A stretch of 5,488 bases of DNA. Source: Hyphomicrobiales bacterium. GTDB taxonomy: Bacteria > Pseudomonadota > Alphaproteobacteria > Rhizobiales > Kaistiaceae. The position numbers and the translations under genes are program-made. The notes beneath the pieces were generated by a model. The model saw nothing but the letters and a program-made list of their open reading frames with translations. It ran no database searches and was not told the DNA's origin. Below are positions 1 to 5,488 of the stretch, in pieces (position 1 is the stretch's first letter; every line of letters begins with the position of its first letter). The stretch is taken from NCBI GenBank assembly GCA_017305815.1, contig JAFKJZ010000425.1:1-5488 (forward strand), in the 5' to 3' direction.

Positions 1-1560
<1,560 letters not shown>

Positions 1561-1580
1561 TCGGTTCGGTCTTCGGAAGA

Positions 1581-1701
1581 CCCTCACCCCGGCCCTCTCC
1601 CGCATGCGGGAGAGGGGACACGCATGACCGGTTGAAACCGCTGGTCCGCGCGGAGGAAGAAAAGCCCTCGCCCGCTTGCGGGAGAGGGTTGGGTGAGGGG
1701 C
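1581..1701. repeat. Paired inverted palindromic intergenic repeat (REP/BIME-like), copy A
   Basis: Two inverted copies of one ~37-43-base unit enclose a 41-base spacer. The left arm, 1581-1617, begins CCCTCACCCC and contains a perfect 24-base palindrome at 1593-1616 built on CCCTCTCCCGC. The right arm, 1659-1701, is the reverse-complement form and ends GGGTTGGGTGAGGGGC. Each arm can fold alone, and the arms can pair with each other. The element lies between the convergent genes ilvC and the BA14K-like gene, just before a terminator. Its right arm is identical over 43 bases to the right arm of the element at 5086-5206. The family is widespread in alphaproteobacterial intergenic DNA. A role in transcript 3'-end protection or termination is inference. 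Confidence 0.9.
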
Positions 1702-1718
1702 CTTCTGGCCTTCGAAAC

Positions 1719-1754
1719 AAAAAGCCCCGCGGGAGCGATCCCGCGGGGCTTTTT
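1719..1754. terminator. Bidirectional intrinsic terminator between ilvC and BA14K-like gene 1
   Basis: A perfect 16-base-pair stem (1719-1734 with 1739-1754) closes on a GCGA (GNRA-type) tetraloop. The core is GCCCCGCGGGA. The outer five pairs are A5/T5, so each strand ends in a run of five T after the GC-rich stem, followed by CTTGTTT on the plus strand. It therefore fits as an intrinsic terminator both for ilvC and for the minus-strand gene whose stop is at 1779-1781. Confidence 0.95.
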
Positions 1755-1778
1755 CTTGTTTGGCTCGCGCCGGCTGGC

Positions 1779-2144
1779 TCAGTAGGAGCCGCGGCAGCGA
1801 TATTCGTAGCCGTCGGCGCCGATGAACGTATCGGTCTCGGGGCTGTAGCTGCGATAGCGGTCGAGGCAGTAATCGACATGGGCGCGCCAGGCGGCGCCGC
1901 GCGGCGGCGGAACCTCGTAGTCGTAGGCGTAGGCGCGCGGCTGCGAAGCCATCGCGCCGATGCCGAGGCCGAGCAGCGTGCCGGCGGCGAGGCCGCCGAT
2001 GACGGCGCCGCTATTGTCGCGGTGATAGTGGCCATAGTAGCGCGGGCCGCCATGCCAGCCATCGGCGGAAGCGGTCGTCACGGTTGCCGTGACCGCAAGG
2101 ATGCCAAGGACGCCGGCGAGCGACGCGGTAACGAAGCTTCTCAT
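1779..2144 (-). CDS. BA14K-like small secreted/envelope protein, paralogue 1
   Basis: The protein has 121 residues. A Sec signal peptide (1-27) has a hydrophobic core from about V12 to V22 and an ASA cleavage site before D28. A Gly/Ala-rich hydrophobic stretch follows (about G46-M65, GAVIGGLAAGTLLGLGIGAM), which may be a membrane or glycine-zipper segment. Next come a Tyr/Pro linker and a C-terminal module (W86-Y121) with C93 and C117 and the motif YRSY-x3-TDTFIG-x-DG. This module resembles the BA14K family, known from Brucella as an immunoreactive protein and common in Rhizobiales. The two cysteines could form a disulfide in the periplasm. The start at 2144 is preceded by AGGAGG (2152-2157) at 7 bases and gives a clean signal peptide; a start 20 codons upstream would add a non-secretory extension. 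Exact function is unknown. Confidence 0.82.
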   Translation of the reverse strand: MRSFVTASLAGVLGILAVTATVTTASADGWHGGPRYYGHYHRDNSGAVIGGLAAGTLLGLGIGAMASQPRAYAYDYEVPPPRGAAWRAHVDYCLDRYRSYSPETDTFIGADGYEYRCRGSY

Positions 2145-2471
2145 CGCGAAGCCTCCTGTTCGTGAAGCCTTAGATGGCGTGAATATCCTGCCGCATCGGG
2201 GCAAAACTATGACTGAAGCAATTCAGTCTTGGGTTGCAGAACTACCTTGGGTAGTGTCGAAATTGTTGAATTAACCAGATGTAAACCAAGAATAGAGGTA
2301 TTCACGTTGCATGCCGCTGCGGAATGCGATCGGCGCGTGACGCGAGGGCCGGCGGCGGTGGCCGCCCGGGCGCTGGATGGAACGGGCCGCCCCGGACCCT
2401 GTCGCGTTTTCTTCCCGCGAACCGGTAGCCACTCCGCTCGAAAACGCTCTAGGTTGGCCGCCAACAAGAAC
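2145..2471. promoter_or_regulatory. Divergent control region between BA14K-like gene 1 and the dehydrogenase gene
   Basis: No gene is credible here. Bases ~2205-2300 form an AT-rich island in otherwise GC-rich DNA and should hold the promoters. Within it are two compact perfect inverted repeats: GACTGAA-GCAA-TTCAGTC at 2211-2228, and ACTACC-TTG-GGTAGT at 2241-2255. TTAA-N7-TAAA at 2271-2285 is one mismatch from a CtrA-like TTAA-N7-TTAA box. Bases 2300-2471 return to high GC and show nothing I can name. I could not assign convincing -35/-10 pairs on either strand, so the promoter and operator roles are inferred from position and composition. Confidence 0.5.
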
Positions 2472-2478
2472 GGGAGGA
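2472..2478 (+). promoter_or_regulatory. Ribosome binding site fixing a TTG start for the dehydrogenase gene
   Basis: GGGAGGA lies 7 bases upstream of the TTG at 2486-2488. There is no in-frame ATG before codon 19, and starting at codon 19 would remove the first beta strand (GIILVDP) of the protein. The strong site and the protein fold together support TTG as the start. Confidence 0.85.
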
Positions 2479-2485
2479 AACGGAC

Positions 2486-3511
2486 TTGTCTGAAGGAATC
2501 ATTCTGGTCGATCCGCTGCCGCGGACGCTCGACCTGATCATGGAGCCGGATGTCCGCGCGCGGCTTGAAAAGCTGGGCCGGCTGGTGATCTCGGAAGACG
2601 CGCCGATGTCGGACGCGGAGGTCGACGAGCTGCTGCCGGAGACGGTGCTGATCTTCGGCCAGACGGCGCTGCCGCGCGAGCGGCTCGACCGGGCGAAGAA
2701 GCTGAAGGGGGTCATCAATGTCGAGACCAACTTCCTGCCCAACATCGACTACCAGGCCTGCCAGGAACGTGGCATCTGGGTGCTGACGCCCGGCTCCGCC
2801 TTCGCCGCCCCGGTTGCGGAGGCCGCCCTCGGCATGGCGATCGATCTCGCCCGCGGGATCACCGCCGCCGACCGCGATTTCCGCGCCGGCACCGAGCAAT
2901 ATGGTCTCGCCGCCAACACCGAGACGTTCCGCTTCCATGGCGCGCCGGTCGGCATCATCGGTCTCGGCGATCTCGGCAAGACGCTGCGCGACTATATCCG
3001 TCCGTTCCGGAACAAGGTGAAGGTGTTCGATCCCTGGCTGCCGGACGAGATCATCGAGCGCCACGATTGCCAGCCGGCCTCGCTCGACGAGTTGCTCTCG
3101 ACCAGCCAGGTCGTGTTCGTCTTCGCGGCGGTGACGGGCGAGAACCAGGGCTTTCTCGGGAGCCGCGAGTTCGCGCTGATGAAGAAGGGCGCCGCCTTCC
3201 TGCTGATGAGCCGCGCCGCGGTGGTCGATTTCCCGGCCATGCTCGACGCGGTCCGCTCCGGCCATATCCGCGCGGCGGTCGACGTGTTTCCGGAAGAGCC
3301 GGTGCCGGCCGACGACCCGGTGCGGAAGATGGAGGGCCTCCTGCTTTCCGCCCATCGAACGGGCGGCACGGTCGACGCGCTGTTCTCGATCGGCCGCATG
3401 GCCGTCGCCGATGCCGAACTGATCCTGCGCGGCCTGCCGCCGCAGCTCTGCCGTCGCGCCGATCCGGCGCTGGCGAGCCGCCTGCGCTCGAAGCCGGTCA
3501 GCGTCACGTAA
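2486..3511 (+). CDS. D-isomer-specific 2-hydroxyacid dehydrogenase (NAD-dependent)
   Basis: This 341-residue cytoplasmic oxidoreductase belongs to the family that interconverts D-2-hydroxy acids and 2-oxo acids. It has a split catalytic domain flanking a central NAD-binding Rossmann domain. The dinucleotide motif GIIGLGDLG spans 156-164. D182 (VFDPW), at the end of the second strand, suggests NAD rather than NADP. The catalytic triad is recognisable as R243 (MSRAAVVD), E271 (DVFPEEP) and H290 (SAHRTGG). Two places depart from the usual family pattern: the common RG after the catalytic arginine is RA here, and the substrate-loop region usually like VG-x-GYDNID reads VETNFLPNID. This points to a specialised, probably uncharacterised subgroup, so the substrate is not assigned. 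It appears to be monocistronic, flanked on both sides by minus-strand BA14K-like genes. The translation start is TTG, set by GGGAGGA at 2472-2478. Confidence 0.93.
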   Translation: MSEGIILVDPLPRTLDLIMEPDVRARLEKLGRLVISEDAPMSDAEVDELLPETVLIFGQTALPRERLDRAKKLKGVINVETNFLPNIDYQACQERGIWVLTPGSAFAAPVAEAALGMAIDLARGITAADRDFRAGTEQYGLAANTETFRFHGAPVGIIGLGDLGKTLRDYIRPFRNKVKVFDPWLPDEIIERHDCQPASLDELLSTSQVVFVFAAVTGENQGFLGSREFALMKKGAAFLLMSRAAVVDFPAMLDAVRSGHIRAAVDVFPEEPVPADDPVRKMEGLLLSAHRTGGTVDALFSIGRMAVADAELILRGLPPQLCRRADPALASRLRSKPVSVT

Positions 3512-3517
3512 AAAGCG

Positions 3518-3550
3518 GACGACCCGCCGAAGGGGGATCGGCGGGTCGTC
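3518..3550 (-). terminator. Hairpin terminator between the convergent dehydrogenase and BA14K-like gene 2
   Basis: A perfect 13-base-pair stem (GACGACCCGCCGA at 3518-3530 with TCGGCGGGTCGTC at 3538-3550) encloses a 7-base loop. On the minus strand it is followed by CGCTTTTTACG, a T-run expected of an intrinsic terminator. On the plus strand no T-run follows, so it is a better terminator for the minus-strand gene. It begins only 6 bases after the dehydrogenase stop and may also protect that transcript's 3' end. Confidence 0.8.
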
Positions 3551-3577
3551 TGTCATGGGAGGTCAGTTCGAGAGGGT

Positions 3578-3606
3578 TCGGCTCGCCCTGGGGGCAGGCG
3601 AGCCGA
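3578..3606. other. Short hairpin just beyond the 3' end of BA14K-like gene 2
   Basis: A perfect 10-base-pair inverted repeat (TCGGCTCGCC at 3578-3587 with GGCGAGCCGA at 3597-3606) has a 9-base loop. It lies 10 bases past the stop of the minus-strand gene and before the stronger T-tailed hairpin at 3518-3550. No T-run is attached on either strand, so on its own it is a weak terminator candidate. Together the two hairpins form a tandem 3' structure. Confidence 0.55.
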
Positions 3607-3616
3607 TTGTGGCTTC

Positions 3617-3982
3617 CTAGTAAGAGCCGCGGCAGCGATAGGCGTTGCCATCGCGGCCGATGAAGGTGTCGGTGCGCTCGTCATAGGAGCGGTAATTGTC
3701 GTAGCACCAGTCGGTGTGGGCGCGCCAATTGGCGCGGACGACGCGGCGCGGCGGTGCGCGGTAGCCGTCGTCATAGACAGGGGCGGCGTAGCGGGGAGGG
3801 GCGACCTCGTAGCCATCGTCATAGCGCGGCGCGGCGAGCAGGGCGCCGACACCGAGACCGACCGCGGCGCCCGCCGCGAGCGCGGCGTTGCGGCCATTCT
3901 CGGCGGAAGCGGTCTCGGCCGTGCCGACGACGGCGGTGATGCCGATCAGGGTGGCAAGGGCGGCGGCAGCGATCTTCTTCAT
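3617..3982 (-). CDS. BA14K-like small secreted/envelope protein, paralogue 2
   Basis: The protein has 121 residues, exactly the length of paralogue 1. A lysine-initiated Sec signal peptide (MKKIAAAALATLIG...) ends in ASA at 25-27, the same position as in paralogue 1. A shorter Gly/Ala-rich hydrophobic stretch (about A33-A51) follows. The linker has two YDDGY-x(2-3)-PPR repeats (54-64 and 70-79). The C-terminal module (W86-Y121) aligns without gaps to paralogue 1, with 26 of 36 residues identical, including W86, C93, YRSY (97-100), TDTFIG (104-109), C117 and the terminal RGSY. The likely location is periplasm or outer envelope, with a possible C93-C117 disulfide; function is unknown. AGGGAGT (3988-3994) precedes the start by about 5 bases. 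Stop is TAG at 3617-3619. Confidence 0.82.
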   Translation of the reverse strand: MKKIAAAALATLIGITAVVGTAETASAENGRNAALAAGAAVGLGVGALLAAPRYDDGYEVAPPRYAAPVYDDGYRAPPRRVVRANWRAHTDWCYDNYRSYDERTDTFIGRDGNAYRCRGSY

Positions 3983-4034
3983 GTTCGACTCCCTGGGTGG
4001 GTGGGCCTGTTGGGAGCCTTTCTAGTGCCGCCCA

Positions 4035-4062
4035 GCTGAATGCCCGCTGAATGGGTCATTCA
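4035..4062. promoter_or_regulatory. Candidate operator: three TGAATG boxes between BA14K-like gene 2 and the phzF-like gene
   Basis: GCTGAATG occurs at 4035-4042 and again at 4046-4053, an 11-base period close to one DNA turn. The second copy also forms an inverted repeat, TGAATG-GGT-CATTCA, at 4048-4062. The cluster sits 53-80 bases upstream of the minus-strand start at 3982 and 108-135 bases upstream of the plus-strand start at 4170. The arrangement suggests cooperative protein binding, but the regulator is unknown and chance is possible. The rest of 3983-4169 shows no convincing promoter boxes. Confidence 0.35.
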
Positions 4063-4169
4063 TCTTACGCGGCCCCTTCCAACGCTATGATCGCCATCAC
4101 AACGGCGCCGCGCACGCGTCTCGTGCTATGAGAAGGGTCCCTCCCAATTCGATCCGCGAGGCAGCCTCG

Positions 4170-5075
4170 ATGCGCCGCTATGCTCTTCTCGACGTCTTCA
4201 CCAAGCAGCCGCTCGCCGGCAACCAGCTCGCCGTCGTCCTGGATGCCGAAGGGCTGAGCGACGAGCGCATGCAGGCGATCACGCGCGAGTTCAATCTGGC
4301 CGAAACGGTGTTCGTGCTGCCGCCGGTCCAGCCGGGACACCGCGCCAACCTGCGCATCTTCTGCCCGGCCTATGAGATGCCGTTCGCCGGCCATCCCACG
4401 GTCGGCACCGCCGTGCTGCTGGCCCTGGAGACATTCGGCGACTCGGCCGCCGGCCAGGATTCGGTCTTCGTCGTCGAGGAGAAGATCGGCGACATTCGCT
4501 GCGCCGTCGCGCTTCATTCCGGCAAGGCCGGCCACGCCATCTTCGACGTGCCGCGCCAGTCGGAGCCGATCGAGGCTGAGATTGACGACGCGGCGCTGGC
4601 GGCGATGCTCGGGCTGGAGCCGTCACAGCTCGGCTGCGAGAATCACCGTCCGTCCCTCTATTCGGCCGGCGTTCCCTACCTCATGGTGCCGGTGCGCGAT
4701 CTCGCGGCGATCGCCCGCGCCCGGCCCCTGATCCAGCATTGGAGCAACGCGCTGCCGGCCGGCGTCGGCAGCGTCTACCTCTACACGCGCGAAACGACGA
4801 CGAAGGACCATCATTTCCACGCCCGCATGTTCTGGCTGGGCGAGGGGATCATCGAGGATCCGGCGACGGGCTCGGCCGCCGCCGCCTTCGCCGGCGCGGT
4901 CGCCGCCTTCGACCAGCTTCCCTCCGGCACCCATCGCTTCGTCATCGAGCAGGGTTTCGAGATCCACCGGCCGAGCCTGATCTCGCTCGAGGTCGACGTC
5001 GAGAACCACGCCCTCAACGCCAGCCGCATCGGCGGCGACGCCGTGCTGATCGCCCGCGGCACGCTGGATATCTAG
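4170..5075 (+). CDS. PhzF-family isomerase/epimerase
   Basis: This 301-residue protein is of typical family length. The family has a two-lobed diaminopimelate-epimerase-like fold. The namesake PhzF isomerises trans-2,3-dihydro-3-hydroxyanthranilate in phenazine synthesis, but most members have other or unknown substrates. Visible signatures are LDVFTKQPLAGNQLAVV (7-23), the catalytic general acid/base glutamate E45 in FNLAETVF (same number as in Pseudomonas PhzF), MPFAGHPTVGTA (from 70, with G74-H75), and EDPATGSAAAAFAGA (from E229) in the second lobe. All key motifs are intact. No phenazine genes are nearby, so a phenazine role is unlikely here. The start at 4170 is preceded by GCGAGG (4156-4161) at 8 bases and leads directly into the conserved N terminus. 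The in-frame ATG at 4128 adds 14 non-conserved residues and lacks a ribosome binding site. Confidence 0.95.
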   Translation: MRRYALLDVFTKQPLAGNQLAVVLDAEGLSDERMQAITREFNLAETVFVLPPVQPGHRANLRIFCPAYEMPFAGHPTVGTAVLLALETFGDSAAGQDSVFVVEEKIGDIRCAVALHSGKAGHAIFDVPRQSEPIEAEIDDAALAAMLGLEPSQLGCENHRPSLYSAGVPYLMVPVRDLAAIARARPLIQHWSNALPAGVGSVYLYTRETTTKDHHFHARMFWLGEGIIEDPATGSAAAAFAGAVAAFDQLPSGTHRFVIEQGFEIHRPSLISLEVDVENHALNASRIGGDAVLIARGTLDI

Positions 5076-5085
5076 GGAGATTAGG

Positions 5086-5206
5086 CCCTCACCCCAACCC
5101 TCTCCCGCAAGCGGGCGAGGGGGGTAGAAGGCACCTAGCCTCGCCGTCTCCGCCACGCGGGCGGAAAAGCCCTCGCCCGCTTGCGGGAGAGGGTTGGGTG
5201 AGGGGC
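5086..5206. repeat. Paired inverted palindromic intergenic repeat (REP/BIME-like), copy B
   Basis: The left arm (5086-5124) begins CCCTCACCCCAACCCTCTCC, and the right arm (5164-5206) is its near-perfect reverse complement, so the pair could form a stem of about 37 pairs with one base of slippage. Overall length is 121 bases, equal to the element at 1581-1701. The outer arms of the two elements align without gaps, while the ~40-base centres are unrelated. The right arms are identical over 43 bases. The element lies between the 3' ends of the convergent phzF-like and glycosyltransferase-like genes. No T-run terminator accompanies it, so it may be the only 3'-end structure for both genes. Confidence 0.9.
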
Positions 5207-5217
5207 TTGCTTGCTGC

Positions 5218-5488
5218 CTACTCCACCCGTGCCGGGGCGCCGTCCAGCGAGCGTCCCAGCACCGTGGCGACGACGTATTCGGCGCGGGCGCGGAGCGTGT
5301 GGTGCTCCAGCGTGTAGGCGCGGGCGGCGATCGCCATGCCGGCGAGGCGGTCCGGGTCCTGCAACGCGCCGCGCACGGCGCGCGACAGGCCGCCCGGCTC
5401 GGGCGAATAGTAGAAGCAGTGCTCGCCGTTCCGGAACGGCTTGTGCTGGTAGATCGTCGGATAGTTCATCACCGGCACGGTGCCGAGC
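5218..5488 (-). CDS. Probable group 1 (GT4-like) glycosyltransferase, C-terminal end (5' end outside window)
   Basis: The frame is open to the right edge of the window and ends at TAG (5218-5220). The visible ~89 residues begin LGTVPVMNYPTIYQ, then FRNGEHCFYYSPEPGGLSRA, then a helical DPDRLAGMAIAARAY segment and a C-terminal helix. This order matches the C-terminal lobe of GT-B glycosyltransferases: 'G-x-x-P-V', then 'NGE-x-x-x-x-Y-x-P' near the nucleotide-sugar site, then a helix pair with 'L-x-D-P-x-x-x-x-x-M-x-x-x-A'. Sugar donor and acceptor cannot be told. The GTG at 5476-5478 is an internal valine codon, not a start, because homologous-looking sequence continues upstream. Confidence 0.75.
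   Translation of the reverse strand, partial: LGTVPVMNYPTIYQHKPFRNGEHCFYYSPEPGGLSRAVRGALQDPDRLAGMAIAARAYTLEHHTLRARAEYVVATVLGRSLDGAPARVE

Noticed and set aside
1581..1701. CRISPR-like array from the repeated palindromic units
   Set aside because: Only two units per site, arranged in inverted rather than direct orientation, with no series of spacers and no cas genes in view.
1632..2165. Plus-strand open frame starting inside the repeat and crossing BA14K-like gene 1
   Set aside because: It would read through the repeat arm and the terminator and is antisense to a gene with a signal peptide, a strong ribosome binding site and a paralogue.
2207..3556. Minus-strand open frame of 449 codons opposite the dehydrogenase gene
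   Set aside because: It mirrors the codon pattern of the dehydrogenase, has no family features and would run across the terminator hairpin and the divergent promoter region.
5276..5478. GTG at 5476-5478 as the start of a small independent minus-strand gene
   Set aside because: The frame continues upstream to the window edge with residues LGT that fit the glycosyltransferase C-terminal motif, so this is the end of a larger gene.

Overview
The window is high-GC chromosomal DNA, most likely from a Hyphomicrobiales (Rhizobiales) alphaproteobacterium. The evidence is the strong GC bias, a class I ilvC of rhizobial type, two small secreted proteins resembling the BA14K family that is typical of this order, and a CCCTCACCCC/CCCTCTCCCGC palindromic intergenic repeat common in such genomes. 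The genus cannot be fixed from this sequence.

Layout, left to right: (1) the 3' part of a TetR/AcrR-type repressor gene, with its stop 13 bases before the next start; (2) ilvC, complete, on the same strand; (3) a paired inverted intergenic repeat followed by a near-ideal bidirectional terminator; (4) a small secreted BA14K-like gene on the minus strand; (5) a 341-base divergent control region with an AT-rich island and short inverted repeats; (6) a D-2-hydroxyacid dehydrogenase gene on the plus strand, starting at TTG; (7) a hairpin terminator serving mainly the minus strand; (8) a second BA14K-like gene on the minus strand, paralogous to the first and also 121 codons long; (9) a divergent control region with three TGAATG boxes; (10) a PhzF-family isomerase/epimerase gene on the plus strand; (11) a second paired inverted repeat of exactly the same length as the first; (12) the 3' end of a minus-strand gene, probably a group 1 glycosyltransferase, running off the window.

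No multi-gene pathway is visible. ilvC makes the dihydroxy-acid precursors of valine, isoleucine and leucine, and the TetR gene may be co-transcribed with it. The dehydrogenase and PhzF genes are single units, each divergent from a small envelope-protein gene. All complete genes look intact. I see no phage, transposase, CRISPR, RNA gene or defence system, and no clear sign of an undescribed system. The most interesting structure is the pair of same-length inverted-repeat elements at two convergent gene junctions, and the BA14K-like paralogue pair that brackets the dehydrogenase.
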